DNA of 64,000 bases, taken from positions 2,914,001-2,978,000 of the forward strand of contig JAHBBC010000001.1 of the NCBI GenBank assembly GCA_019915015.1. The letters run 5' to 3'. The DNA comes from Auriscalpium vulgare (Eukaryota > Basidiomycota > Agaricomycetes > Russulales > Auriscalpiaceae). Within the stretch, counting starts at the first letter, position 1. Each line of letters opens with the position of its first letter. A program made the translations under genes and the position numbers. This document shows, piece after piece, positions 8,378-20,449 of the stretch. Under the pieces are notes generated by a model. The model worked only from the letters and a program-made list of their open reading frames with translations, ran no database searches and was not told the origin of the DNA.

Positions 8378-11300
8378 TCTGTCCACGGTGGACACAAAAT
8401 GGGCGCGGTCGTGGTCGTGTACGATGCTTTGTCAATGATCATATGTCGCCGCTCGACGCGCAGCAGGCCCTTGCAAGGACCTGTCCCGTGGTCTTGAGCA
8501 TTCTAGTTTTTTGTGTGATGCGGCAGTGCTATGGCCACCAGAATCAGTGATGTGGTACTGCCAGCAGGCTACGAAGAGGGTCCATCAGTGATCTCAAAGG
8601 AGCTTGCTGTGCTTTGGCCACACAACTCTCCCATGATATCCCGAGACCCTGGAGCGGTTGATACATGTATCTCCGACGCGAGTCGGCCTGCGTGGTGGAC
8701 AGCTATCAAATTGGTTTTGTGAGTACATTCGGCCAGGGTCGGCCGGGAACCGGCCGGCATCACCGACATCACTGCGACGAGTTTCGGAGTCCTCCGTCTT
8801 GCCTCCGTCAGTGCTTCAGCAGCAGACCAGCCAGCGGTGCAACCCGCCCTTCCATACGACTCACCGGGGGTACTCACACTACCTGCTTCCTGGAGGATGC
8901 TACTCGCCCGCCAGCGCTACAGCTCGGACTGCGCTTCCCGAATGCCTATCGAAGCCCGCCGTGCGCTGGCACGCCTGCTGTGCGTGCATCAACAGTTGTG
9001 TCCATTCGGGCAGATAAGCAGGCACGCTCTGGTCTGCCTCCGCCGAGGATGGCGTCCCCCGTCCAGGGCCTGACTCGTGTTGGCCAACCTTAAACGCTTC
9101 CGGCCAGCAGCAGGCTTCAAGTTGGTCTTGGGCAACGACTTGCTGCTTGCGACTCTATCAGCACGCTCGGGACCGCGTCGTGTCATGCAGTCTGCAGATA
9201 CAATAAATGTGGCTAGCTGCCATCGTGTTCAGCAGGACAAATTCCTTGCTCCACGTCCGTGCTGCCTGCAGGCATCTCGTATTTTGGATGCACCGAGCTC
9301 CTCGTATCTTCCTGGATGCCGCGCTTGTAGGCTATCTCCGTCAGCGCCTGCCCACGCTACGCTTAACGTGTCCGAGATGCTGTGCGGACACGTCGCGCAA
9401 GAGCATCCTCCCAAATTCACATCAACGCGGACCCCGGGTGCGAGACAAGTACGCTCGTACGCCAGCAGTCACACTCACACGGGTGTATGTATGCGGCAGA
9501 CGACAGCCTCCTTCCTCGACAGTCGCGCGACTCGCAGCACCAGCGTTGCGAGCGTCCGTCCTACCTCGAGGATGCGGGGGACGAGGACGATCGAGGCACG
9601 GCGTTCCAGTCAGAAGTGCAGCGTCGTCTGCCCCAGGATCGACGCGACCGCGCTGGGCATACATCGTCCCGTGTGCCCGATGCGCTCGACTGCAAATTGA
9701 GATGGCCGCCCGGATCCGCCTCGGAAGCGCGGCAGCTGGCCTCCATCTGCCTTCGCGATATCGCGCCGCGTTATCTCGCGCGTGCCGAGGGGGCGTGGTT
9801 TCCATGTGCGGGCGCGTCAGGATGCATCTGGGTCCGCTCTCGGGGGAGGCCTGTACGTGCGAAGGTGCAGCTCTGGACGAGCAAGGCGTGCTTCCTCGAC
9901 GCACCGGCCTTCACGGCAATGCGCTGCCCACGCACGCGTTGAGGAGGCGAGTCCCCGAGATGCGTGGGTCCGATGGAAGGCCGTCGCCGGTGTGGTGGTA
10001 GGTTGAATCTGCACTATCTGCACCGCCGCGCGATGTCATAACAGCGCGTTCGAGTACGTACAAACGTCGTCGACACGAAATTCGAACGGACAACCGCCGC
10101 GCTCTCAGCGCATGCAGTGCAGTGCGTTCGCGCGGCCGCGCAAGCGTGGACGGCGCGTTACACTCGTCTTGTACACCAGTCGTATATCACATAGGAGGCC
10201 ATCCGTAAGGTGCTATAGGAGTGGGACGCAGACGCAGACGCGTTCCTGCTCCACGTTCGGACCCATAGACTCGGCTCGTGTGTCGGGATAATGCAGTGAT
10301 GTTGGAGCACCACGCCAACTACACGTGGTGGGCGTTATCTGCTATGTATGTTGTCCGTCGTCGAGCGCAGGGTCGCGGGGATCGCAAGGAACGCGGGGCG
10401 AGTGCGCACAAGACCAGGCGAGATGACTCTGGAAAACGACGCGGGGAGATGAAGACGGGGACTGGCAATGTCGCTGGAGAGTTCTTCGGCGAACGTTCCT
10501 CATGCTGTCATACGCGGATTTCCGTGGGCCATAAGCCGATGACGGAACGTACGCAACGTCGAGAGATATATGATTAGATGGGCATCGTGGGCTTCCTTCG
10601 CGAGCGTTAGGAAGCTCGGAGGCACGGAAGGAGGCGCATTGGCAATTGGACACGCTCGAGGCTCCTCGTGGCAGGACGCTCAGCGGCGGACATCCAGCCT
10701 GTGCGCATCGACGACCCGGAACGCGGGAATAAAGGCTGACGGAAGAGGAAATGTGCACGCACACCACGCAACGTGGGCTGCAACGTTTTCTGGCTATCGA
10801 TTGGGACGCCGCGTAGCTTGCGTGTCTGGCTGAAACTCGTTGGCTCTGGAATGCTTTGCGAGTGACTCGACCGGGCGGGGTGTCGTCAGCGATGGTCTGT
10901 GCGTGCATTTTGCTGCGGCTTGCTAATCGTGGTCGGCGGGTGGCAGTCAGCTTCGGGGGGGTCCCGGCTGTGCGGAACGCTTAGCGCGCAGCGTGTGTCA
11001 CTGTGCGCTCGCACTGCCTGACACATGTGGCAACGGATAAGTGAAAGGGAAATGGGAGCTGCGGGAACATACTGGACGGTGAAAGGAAGAGAGGACGTCT
11101 TCTGCTCTGCACCGAGGAGAAAGGCCCCGAGAGGCCTACGTATGCTCCGAATGCGCAGCTGAAAGGCGCGAAGGGCTGAAAGAACGGAGGCGCACAGGGC
11201 ATTGGGCAGAGGGTGTTACGGACAGCTCGGCTCTGGCCTCGCCGCATCAATACAAGACCGCGACTAAAGGAGAATGTTCCAGCTTGTTATTCTGTCGGAA

Positions 11301-11749
11301 TGGACGTTTAATAAGGCGCGGGGCTTGGCGTGGCTGTGGCCATCCGTGCTGAGCAACATCACTGCGGCGCCGGAAAAACGATGGACGAGCTGCGCGCTAC
11401 GTGGGCGTCTGGACGCGCGGGCATCGTACGCGGGCGGCGACCGACGCAGGGCGGCGGCGGGGGAACGTCGGCGTCGGCCGGGAGGAACTGGCAGGTTAGA
11501 GTTTGCAGCCCTAACCCGGCGGCGGGGCTTCTCGAAACGGAGGCAAAAACGGAGGAAAAACGGACGGGGAAATAGGAGATCGAGCGGAGATGGGCCGAAT
11601 GATGCAGCCAGGGGCCGGGGCGGGGCCTGTGCGTGCCCGATTAGGGAGTGTGTGCTAAGCGGGGCGGGTATATATGAGTCAACGTCAACAGAAAGTTTTC
11701 CGCCTTCCTCCCTCTCTCTTCATGCGACGATAGTACTCTATATGCGACC
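8378..11749. other. 3.4 kb without a convincing gene
   Basis: Contains overlapping GC-rich ORFs on both strands (the longest is plus 9207-10001) with Arg/Cys-rich, non-protein-like translations and no splice-linked family match. The last 80 bp are the RING gene 1 promoter, with TATATAT at about 11669-11675. It could hold non-coding transcripts or regulatory DNA, but nothing specific was recognised. Confidence 0.5.
11669..11675 (+). promoter_or_regulatory. TATA box of RING gene 1
   Basis: GGGTATATATGAG lies about 75 bp upstream of the ATG at 11750, in an otherwise GC-rich tract. Confidence 0.65.
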
Positions 11750-13193
11750 ATGCTCACTCTCGAGTCTGGCTCTCTGTGCGATGTCTGCGCGGACGAGTTT
11801 GGTCCCCGTAATCTCCCCCATTCCCTCCCCTGCGGTCAGTCCCCTTGTCCCGCCCGAAAATTTTTACTCATGACCCACAACCCTCGCAGGACATCTTATG
11901 TGCTTGAACTGCTGCAACACTATTATCGAAAAAGCAACCCGTCAAGCCCCCGTCTGCCCCTTCTGTCGCGAGGAATTCATCCGGAATTCCGTTCGTTTAA
12001 TTCGCGTCGACTTCACCGGCGCAGGCAGTGGCAGCAACACCCCCCGCCGCTCCCCCTACAGTCCTCGCGCCCCCCTCATCGAGGACAACTATCCCAATGA
12101 TCTTCTCCTCAAGGCCACCACTGCCGTCGCCGACCCCGCCAAGCTGCGCGCCCGCGCCGCTCTCGCCCTCGAGAGCAAGGTCGCCCGCATCGCCTCCAAA
12201 AAATGCTCTGTCGACGAGGTCCAGGAGCTCCACCAGGAACTCCAGCAGTGGCTGGCATCCGACCCGAACGATGCCGTGCGTACTCCTTCCAGTGCAGGTT
12301 CATCTGTCACAGGACCTGTTAACCCCCATGCACAGTCCCCGGCACTGTACCTGAGCTCCCTTCTCCTCAACGCCATCCTCGCCAACCACCACACGTTTTC
12401 CGACGTTGCAAAGGCCGCAAAGCACACGGAAGCGTCGCTCAAGCAGGAAATAAGTGTTCTTGAGACGGACAAGAGCAGGATCGAGCTGGAACTTCACAAG
12501 TGCGTCATTGTCTTTTGTTATCGTGGAGTGGCGAAACTGACCGTCCCTTCCCTTTATAGACAGGTTCGTTGTCTTGTATGCTTCCTCATTGTCTGATCGA
12601 AGTGCTGATTATTATCTCTGTAGAAGAACCAGTATACGCAAAAGGCACAAGAGTGTCTGGGCCTCCGTGCAGAGCTCAGCCGCTACGTCGCCAACCCTAC
12701 CACCCCGGTGGCCCCCACTTCCGCTCACGCTGGTTTGTCGAGCGCATCCCGTCCCACATCCCCGCCCACGACACGGTCCCCGCCGAGCACCCGCGTCTCT
12801 TCTCCGACATCCCCCTCGTACATCCAACCCCTTCCCGCCCTCACCGCGCGCATGAACCTCGGCCACACACGGTCTGCCTCGGTTGCCCCTCAGCGCACGA
12901 CTACCCCCGCTACCCCCCACCGCACCTCGACGCCCGCTGTCTCCCCTGCCCGTTACTCTGCGACACCCGCCGTTTCCCCCCATCGGTCTGCGACCCCCGC
13001 GGCTCCCCCCCTCCGTTCGGCCACGCCCGCGCATGCGCCGCTCCGCGCCTCTACGCCCGCGACGCCCTCCCCTTTAATCCGCAAGTCTCGTACCCTTTCT
13101 ATCTCCGCGGGCAATGCTCCGCCCGCCTCGGAACGCTGGGCCCCCGGCGCTGCCACCCGGCCTTCGGGCCCTCGTCTCTCCACTCGCGCTTGA
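11750..13193 (+). CDS. RING-type zinc-finger protein 1 (402 aa, 5 exons including a 4-nt exon)
   Basis: Exons 11750-11834, 11890-12275, 12336-12499, 12560-12563 and 12624-13193; three of the four introns are exactly 60 nt. The N-terminus is a C3HC4 RING (SLCDVCADEF, LPCGHLMCLNCC, APVCPFCREEF), so it is probably a ubiquitin E3 ligase or adaptor. Residues about 100-250 are helical or coiled-coil (VDEVQELHQELQQW, LKQEISVLETDKSRIELEL). The tail is Pro/Ser/Thr-rich with repeated TPA-type motifs. The 4-nt exon ACAG is needed to join the coiled coil (ELHK) to QKNQYTQKAQECLGLRAEL in frame. The 60-nt intron at 12276-12335 is a multiple of three and could be retained. Related to the RING genes at 18243-20449 and 28788-30771. 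Confidence 0.85.
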
Positions 13194-14345
13194 TCTTTGT
13201 TTGATCCGGACGTTCCTCTTCTTTCCCACTCACGGACGTTGTTGATACCCCGCGCACGCCGTATCCTTATACGATAGCTAGCCTCTCGTGTTTGCATCCC
13301 AGTTACCACCCAGTTACCCATCATCGTTTCCTTCCTCCCAGCTGCCTCCTACCTTAGTCCCGCTTCTGTGTACATACTTTCGGCTCGCCGTTGAATACGC
13401 TTGCCGCCCTTACTTATTCCCCTTCTGCACTTTCCCCTGTCAACTAATACCGCTTCCTGTTCTCTGAACTTACTTTATTGACCTCTGTAGCCATCATCTC
13501 ATTCACGATCGTCTCACGCTGCGTTACGCTTTTCACGGTTTACGGTTTGGATTTCCCTTCGAGGAATCATAGGATGCCCACTTTACGAATGGAGTTTAAT
13601 ACCACGATGATTTTGCTTTTGCTTTTACGGAATGGTTCCGCGCCTGCTCAAGTGTCGGGCTCGTTAAACATTTAGCGTTTGCCTCCGCTGTTGGGATGGT
13701 CGGGCGGGACCCCGGCGCGTGCGCGGCCCGATGCCACGCCGATCCCTCCCCTCTTTGGGCCCTAGGCTCCGGACACGCACGAGCACCCCGGCCGGCCAGC
13801 CTTTCTCGTGCGGCCGCGATAATGAAATCGCCAGGTACAGAGGATCGGGGGTCCGCGATCCGTTGCTTACATGTTCCCGGTGTAGATCTGCACAACAGAT
13901 CGTGTGCGCAACACGAGACTGCTTCGAGGTGGCCGCTGGGACAACGATGCGCCCCTATCATGGGCCAACTGTGCCCGCTGGGCCTTGCGAACTCCAAGGA
14001 ACTATCGGACCTACCACACACCTTCGCTCGGCCAGCTCACAGGCCCAGTCCCCTATCCTTCCAACGTGAGCGTCGTGTCCGGAGCATGAACTTCGAAACG
14101 CAGAACGCATACGAGTATCGCAACACGGAATCTCCACGGACAGGCGGCCGCCGCCAAACGTGCGCCGGAGTGCGTCACACTTGTACATGATCCGATTGCG
14201 ACAATGTGCCGCAGAGCAGCGGGGCGAGGGCAGATCGATGAGCGGAACGCCACCAGCGCAAGATGAGCCCCACGCGCGGTTAGGGTTAACCAAAACGGAA
14301 AACAGCTCCAATAAATCATGAGACGTGCATATCGGCGAAAAAGTC
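13194..14345. other. Intergenic region between convergent RING gene 1 and GLE1
   Basis: The first few hundred bases are pyrimidine-rich and probably 3' untranslated. From about 13690 the DNA is GC-rich with only chance ORFs. No gene seen. Confidence 0.5.
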
Positions 14346-16380
14346 TCAGCTGCTCATGACCCGCTCGATCTCGAGCTGCAGCCTGACCTGCGCCGCCTTC
14401 GACGTCCCCCCAATGCTGGCGCCGCCGACCCCTGTGGTGACACCCTCGTACAGCAGCGCCAACATCTTGATCCACTGCTGACCCCACACATTCTTCGCGT
14501 GGACGCCTCCGACGTCCAGCGCAACTAGGGGGAGGAAAGATAAGGCGTCAGCGGATGCGTAGTCAGCAGATAGAAAACACGCACCCGATAGGAGCTCAGT
14601 CGATGTGGCTGACTTGAGCAGGGAGGGTTGAGACACCGTGCGCGCGAAATACGCCCAGAAGCGTGGCAGCTGGAACATCCGGTCCAATGCCTTGGGCGCG
14701 GGCTGGTGCAGTATCGAAAAGTATACCCGCATGATACCGGCGATGCGTGCAACGTAGTCGGAGATGGACTCGCCATCCTGATACCCGCGCGCTTTCTTGT
14801 ACTCTGCCTCGCTAAAGGGCGTTCCGTCGATATCTTTCGACGGTGCCATCGTCGGAATGCACCAGCCGCCAGTCCGCTGCACGAGCTTCGCCCAGAAGAC
14901 TGACTCGAAGCTAGGCAGAGCCGACATGAGGTTCACCGTCAGGCTCGCGAGGGGGAGCGCGCTGCGCTTCTCAGCGGTGACTTCTGTCTCCGCTTGCATG
15001 AGGATGATCTTGGATAGCGAGGAGAGTGTTGCGTAATAAACAACGGGGGGGAGCGGGGGGTTAGGTTGCAATATGTTGAGAATTTGCTGAGACTAAACAT
15101 GTACGATCAATTAGTGGACGCGATGCAGGATGAGTCGATCGGAGCCTCACGATGTTGGCAATGGCGCTCTTGTCGTTGGTCAACTGGCCGACCTTGGGCG
15201 TGATCTTTCGCCGGCTCTCGCTCCAAATTTTCTTGAGATCCCGATCGCCTTTCACCGTCCGCATGGGTCCCGCTTTCAACTCCTAACGCACGGAATCCGC
15301 GTGTTAGCGGTGCGATCACGTCTGAAATTTGGTCACCTCACCTTCAGGGTCTGTCGCGCAGTCTGCCAGTCCTCTGCGGGCGTGGTCATGCCCAAAGTCT
15401 TGCGCTCTTCTGACTGCTTGTTCAGCTCAGCGGCCCTCGCCTCCTCCAGCTTCTCCAGCTCCTTCTTCTCTTCCTCCTCTTTCTGCCTCTTCAACCGCTC
15501 CTCTTCCTCTTCCTTCCGCTTCTTCTCGACTTCCTGCAGCCGTTTCTGCTCTTCTAGCCGTGCACGCAGCTCGGCCTCCTTCCTCTTCCGCTCCTCTTCT
15601 TCCCTCGCCTTGCGCTGCTCCTCGAGGCGCTGACGGGCCTTCTCTTCTTCCGCCCTAATGACGGCTTCGATTCGTTGCTTACGATTGTTGTCCTTCTCTC
15701 GTCGCGTGGCGGCTAGCCTCTCTCCGAGGGTCTTCGCCTTGGCATGAATTTCGGCAACGGACACGGCCATCTGGCTCATCTCTTGCGCCAATTTTGCCGT
15801 CTGGGCTTCGATTTCTTGGACGCGTGCCTCTGAGCGTTCAGTACTCTGCTTCTCACGCGCCAGGGCTAGCTCACGTCGAGCATTATGCTGAATGGGAACG
15901 GGGTAAGGGGCGATAAAAGTACAGGAGTGCGGGTGTAGACGTACGAATGCGTCTTTGCGTGTCTTTCTTTCCCACTCTTCGTAGGGATCGTGATGTCGTG
16001 TTCGTAGCCGTATCGCCGCCACAGTATCCTCGACATAGTGGCGCTGGGAGGATGTCATTTTCGTGCGTCTAGTTCGTCTGCACGTCAACACTCGTCAGAT
16101 GTGGTACGCAAAGAACACAACGAACACGCACGATGGGGTTGGTGGAGGAACGTCGGCGCCGCTGTCATACTCGAACTGCTCCTCACTGGATTCGGATTCA
16201 GACGAGGCTGCAGAGGAAGACGATCCGTCCTGCTCTGAGTCGGATTCAGGGTCATAGACGAGACCAAATGTAGATCTCCTGAGTAATATCGAGTCAATGT
16301 GGAGCTCTTGAACATAATGAGTGTGACACGGACCTGCGCGACGGAGGCGGGGATACTGAGCGTGGCACACCGTACCGCAT
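14346..16380 (-). CDS. GLE1: mRNA export factor GLE1 (563 aa, 7 exons)
   Basis: Exons 16380-16334, 16278-16132, 16077-15945, 15887-15342, 15282-15151, 15092-14585 and 14524-14346. The N-terminus contains RRRSTFGLVYDPESDSE and an acidic Ser stretch. The middle, roughly residues 125-290, is a highly charged coiled coil (EEEERKRKEAELRARLEEQ). The C-terminal GLE1 domain begins near KKIWSESRRKITPKVGQL and includes FWAKLVQRTGGWCIP and FWAYFARTVSQP. GLE1, with inositol hexakisphosphate, activates the DEAD-box helicase Dbp5 at the cytoplasmic face of the nuclear pore to release exported mRNPs. Every intron is GT-AG of 54-60 nt and all phases agree. Shares a 341 bp divergent promoter with the VAMP7-like gene. 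Confidence 0.93.
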
Positions 16381-16721
16381 GTTGGCCCGCGATGAAGGGA
16401 TTACAGTGAGTTAGCAGATGAGACCGTATGTCTGTGCGTTGGATGTCGTCAGCGCAATCGCGGTGAGGAGTCGCAGTGGAAGTGGGAGGCGACAACAAGG
16501 CGGACTCACTGCACGCGCGACCGCGCGGGCGGCTAATGTTGCCCGGCCGGCGGGCCGTGGGAACCGCTTCTGGTCGCCGACGACGACTCGACTCCGAGTT
16601 CAAGGTCTTTCATCCGAACCGTCTGCACGTTTCTAGCCTCTCTTTCTTGCGCGACATTGGAACGTCTGTCGACATGTCTCTTGCACGTATAGCTTTGTCG
16701 ACTGCGAGAATGTTAGTCTAA
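16381..16721. promoter_or_regulatory. Divergent promoter between GLE1 and the VAMP7-like gene
   Basis: 341 bp between the two start codons, GC-rich in the centre (ACCGCGCGGGCGGC). No clear TATA box for either side. A short upstream ORF, ATGTCTCTTGCACG.. (16674-16721), ends in TAA immediately before the VAMP7-like ATG and could affect its translation. Confidence 0.5.
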
Positions 16722-17608
16722 ATGACGTCGCAGATACACGCCCTCGTCGCCCAAGGCTCCACCATTCTGGCAGAGCACCAGGCTGGCAAACGGGACTTTT
16801 CTCAAGGTGCGAATGCGACTGAACGGCGGTTGTCTTGCTTTATCAGGCTCACCATGCTCGACAGCGACCCAAACCATCTTGTCGAAGATTCCTCCGAACA
16901 ACAGCAAATTGACCTATGTCTGGGAGCAGTATCTCTTTCACTATGTCTCGGACGGTGGCTTCACCTACCTCGTTATGGCGGACGACTCGGCTGGAAGGTA
17001 CGCGTGTACCTTTTGCAAGAAAGGCCCGCTTGCTAACCCCAGCGCGTAGGAGAATGCCGTTCACTTTCCTCAGCGAACTCCAACAGAAGGTACGTCGTTT
17101 TCCATGTTTCTATGTCCGTGGGCTACAACGACGGCCACAGTACCTCGCGTCCTCCTCCGCATCATCTTCTTCCGCAGCTCTGGCACCACACTCTCTGCAA
17201 TCCACATTTGGGCCCGTGATTTCACAGATGATGTACACCTACAATACGTCCCCACCAACCGACGACCTTGCCCGCGCACAGTCAGAGCTCGCCCAGGTGA
17301 AGGACATCATGGTGCAGAATGTCGAGCAGATTCTCAGCCGCGGTGAGCGCATTGAGCTGCTCGTGGACAAGACGGACAACATGGCAAATCAGGCGACCGC
17401 CTTCCGACGCGGGGCCCGCACAGTCAGGAGACAAATGTGGTGGAAGAACAAGCGCATCCTGGCCCTCGGCGTTGTTGTTGCCCTCGTGCGCCCTCCTCGC
17501 ATCCATTCCATGAAATCCGCCTCCTAACTGACCGCTTTCTCACAGGTGATAGTGTGGATAATAATTGCACAGTTCTGCGGCGCAGCCTTGAGGTGTGGAT
17601 CTAAATGA
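16722..17608 (+). CDS. VAMP7-like longin R-SNARE (221 aa, 5 exons)
   Basis: Exons 16722-16806, 16865-16997, 17050-17089, 17141-17485 and 17546-17608. The N-terminal longin domain includes IHALVAQGSTILAEH, NNSKLTYVWEQYLFHYV and FTYLVMADDSAGRRMPFTFL. The SNARE motif runs from about residue 127 and contains VEQILSRGERIELLVDKTD, with the zero-layer Arg at about position 153. It is followed by a basic stretch WWKNKR and a C-terminal membrane anchor VVALVIVWIIIAQF. Such proteins act on vesicles in endosome, vacuole and exocytic fusion. All five exons are needed for this architecture and the phases agree. It is the first of two R-SNARE genes in the window. Yeast-type Nyv1 is the nearest functional alternative name, so I give no symbol. 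Confidence 0.93.
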
Positions 17609-18242
17609 AGTCCGTGAGGCGCAGTGCTATTCGATATCTCTTCCTACTCTGTATACCGATATCTCTCTCGCTTCCTCCCTTCTTTTGTTCAGACCCATGT
17701 ACCATCCGTTCCTCTAATAGCATTCACTATGTACTAAATCTGACTTATGCTCCCGCGCCATGAAGCACAAACGTTCGCGTCGTTTTGGGCTTCACATACA
17801 CCTTCTCCAAGTCTTATCTTCGCCCGTCCTTCGGCTTCTGTTCTATCCAAGAGGGGTGATTGTGATCCAGGACCAATGTCTGGGAATCACCGGAGGTCTT
17901 CACCGTGTATCACAAAGTGATCTCCGGAATCACAGTGCACATCGCAGGGCCGCGATGCCCTGAAGGAGGTAGTACTAGAAGGCTCGCCTCTGCATTCATG
18001 GCTGGGCAGGTACACGGGACGTGGTGTCGTACAAATTCAATGTAGAATAAAACAGAAACATAGGTCAAGTCGAGTAATAATAGTACAGCAATAATATCCC
18101 TTAGGGTCGAGTCCCACGTCAATGCCGCGAAAAGAATATGGCAATGTAGGTACATAGCACCTACTGATGAATAACTGATGAGCTCTATCATACATCCTCA
18201 GAGAAATTGAACACTTCAACCTTTGACGAGCCTGCCTGCAGC
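17609..18242. other. Intergenic region between convergent genes
   Basis: AT-rich, probably overlapping 3' untranslated regions. Contains a short inverted repeat around TGATTGTGATCC and GTGATCTCCGGAATCAC. No gene seen. Confidence 0.45.
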
Positions 18243-20449
18243 TCACGCCTCCAACCCACCGGGATTTCTCCAGCCTTTGGTCTGCATGGGAGGCTGCCGA
18301 TCCGACGAAACCCTGCGCTCAGGATACGGCTGTCGCCTTGGCGGGGCGTCGTCCGCGACATAAATGCTCGCGTTGGTGGTGTCCTTCAGCGAACCGTAAG
18401 GGGCCTCCGTGGCGGGCGTGCCATTGCCGCGACTGCTGGCTCCCGACTCCCTGCGACGGCGCTCCCGCTCTCGCTCAAACTGCTGCGCTGCGGTGCTCGC
18501 ATGGGAAATCGGCGTGGGCCGTGGAAGGACGGGGGGCGGCGTCGACGAGCGAGACGACGGCGAAGTGGCAGGAACAGATTGAGGCTCGTATGCAGCAGAG
18601 GGCACAGGTCGGTTGATGTAGATGGACGACGACTTTGTCTGCTCACGGTCCCGGCGTGGGACGGGATCTGGCTCGCGGTCGCGCTCCCTCTCCCTCTCGC
18701 GATCGCGTTCCCTCTCCCTCTCGCGGTTATCTCGGTGAGCGCGGGCAGGCGGCGGTGGGACCTCAGCTTCGTCCCCGATGGACATGTTCTCCGCGGAGAT
18801 CGGACTACCCGCCAGATTCGAGGACGGCCTACCTCCAGCTGGGTCTGCGAGGAGGTCATCGAGCCACCGGCGACGCGAATGACGTGCATTGACCTCCGCC
18901 TCGTCGCTCGAATCTGGAATGGCTTGCTCGGGGAGGCGGACCGCCTGACGTAGCTTGCTGCCCGAGTTCCGCCCGGTCCCCGAGGAGCCCGATGAGTGGT
19001 TGCGCGAGAGCGAGGCACCCTCGCGCTGTTTCTCCTGCCGTTTGCTGAGATACGACGCGGGCGCGTGATGCGGTAGGGAGGTGCTGTTCTCAGAGGTCGT
19101 CTCATCGTGATAACGCATGAGATGCGCGGCCGTGGCACCGATAGAGACAGGCTTTGTCGGCGAGTGGTGGGTGTAATTTGAGAAGTCTTTGGTAACGTCT
19201 TGAGTCGGTTCGACATCTGGACGAGTGTCACGACGACGCTCCCGGGGTGCTCGACGACTGTCTATTTCCTCGCTTGGGGAAATGTCCTTGATAATCGGGC
19301 TGAAAGTGGCTGGAACAGGGAAGGGTGAAAGATGCGCAGGTAGCGGGGAGAAGTGGTCGTCTTCCTCATCTTCATTGAAAGGCTTGGTGACGGCTTCGCT
19401 GGTGTCAATATCGAGCACCTTCGGCTTCTCTGCGACTGTATCTTTGACACTGGGCCGGGAGCCTTTGTGCCGGACGCCGGAGGCTCGGTTGTCAAGACGC
19501 TCCGCGCGGGCCTTGTGCACCCATAATTCCCGCTCAACTGTGCGAATATGCTCGTTCAAGTCGTCGCACTAAGACACGAATATTAATGAGGAACATATCA
19601 CAGCGACTTCATTCGTGCTCACCTTTCTGATGGATTGACGAGGGAGAGTCTAGGTTAACGCTGTACAATGAAAAACATTCGGTCGGCCATGGCTCACCTT
19701 GACCATTGCGCGTCGATGTCCGCAACCTGCTGCTCCTTCGATATAACATCGTCCTGCAGTTCGTCGATCATACGACCGTACTCATCGATCTTGTCCTTTA
19801 GGAAGACTTCCTGCGCCTGCCATTTCTGCGTAGACTCCTCATGTTTCATGGTCGTGGTGTGCAGATTCATCTGCGCCGCCTGGTGCTCCTTGTACATCCG
19901 CTGATACTGCACGACCAGCATGTATAACGCACGCAAGTCCCAGTGCTGTAAACGGGTCAGTCACCTGGCCAGACGTGAAACTGCGTGTTCACTTACGTCA
20001 TCTGCGGACTGCTCTTTCAACCAGCTGCTGGTGTCGCGCAGGAGGGTCTGGAACTCGACACCCTCAGCACCCCTACGGACCATTGAAATCAACCTGCTCT
20101 TCAGATGCTCCTTCCGCTCGTCCGTGTCCAGATCGTCCAAGTGTGAGTTCCGTTCATCCGGCGATGGAGGGTTCATGTCGACGTGGAGCCGCCTGACGGC
20201 GCGAGGATCGTAGTAGCTGCGGCACAAAGGGCATGCAAGGCGTGTAAATGAATCGATGCACCTTGGGGAGATGTGAGCATCCTGAAGGGTATCGGTCAAA
20301 GTGCTCACGACAACGCACCTTGAGCAGAAGACATGCCCACAGTCGATAGCAGAAGGTGCACGGATACCACCGGGCTGGTTCTCGTCGAGCGAGTAGAGCT
20401 CGAGACAGACATCGCAAGTTGACGATGGGCTGACGATGAGCATTGACAA
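18243..20449 (-). CDS. RING-type zinc-finger protein 2 (657 aa, 5 exons including a 4-nt exon)
   Basis: Exons 20449-20319, 20261-19997, 19945-19698, 19626-19623 and 19568-18243. The N-terminal RING is CDVCLELYSLDEN.., DCGHVFCSRCIDSF, ACPLCRSYYD, followed by the family block VRRLHVDMNPPSPDE. A long coiled coil follows (QYQRMYKEHQAAQMNLH, VFLKDKIDEYGRMIDELQ), then a 440-residue disordered tail containing an Arg/Glu/Asp repeat (RERERERDRERER). The 4-nt exon AAAG is required to connect DAQWSR to KCDDLNEHIRTVE in frame; the alternative 27-nt exon breaks the frame. Likely an E3 ligase or scaffold. A TTTAAA element is about 70 bp upstream of the ATG. Confidence 0.85.

Noticed and set aside
8531..8722. 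63-codon ORF beginning [18 protein letters not shown].
   Set aside because: Plausible start but no second exon, motif or promoter to support a gene.
9207..10001. 264-codon plus ORF in the gene-poor block.
   Set aside because: Arg- and Cys-rich translation, overlapped by similarly long ORFs in other frames of GC-rich DNA; no family motif.
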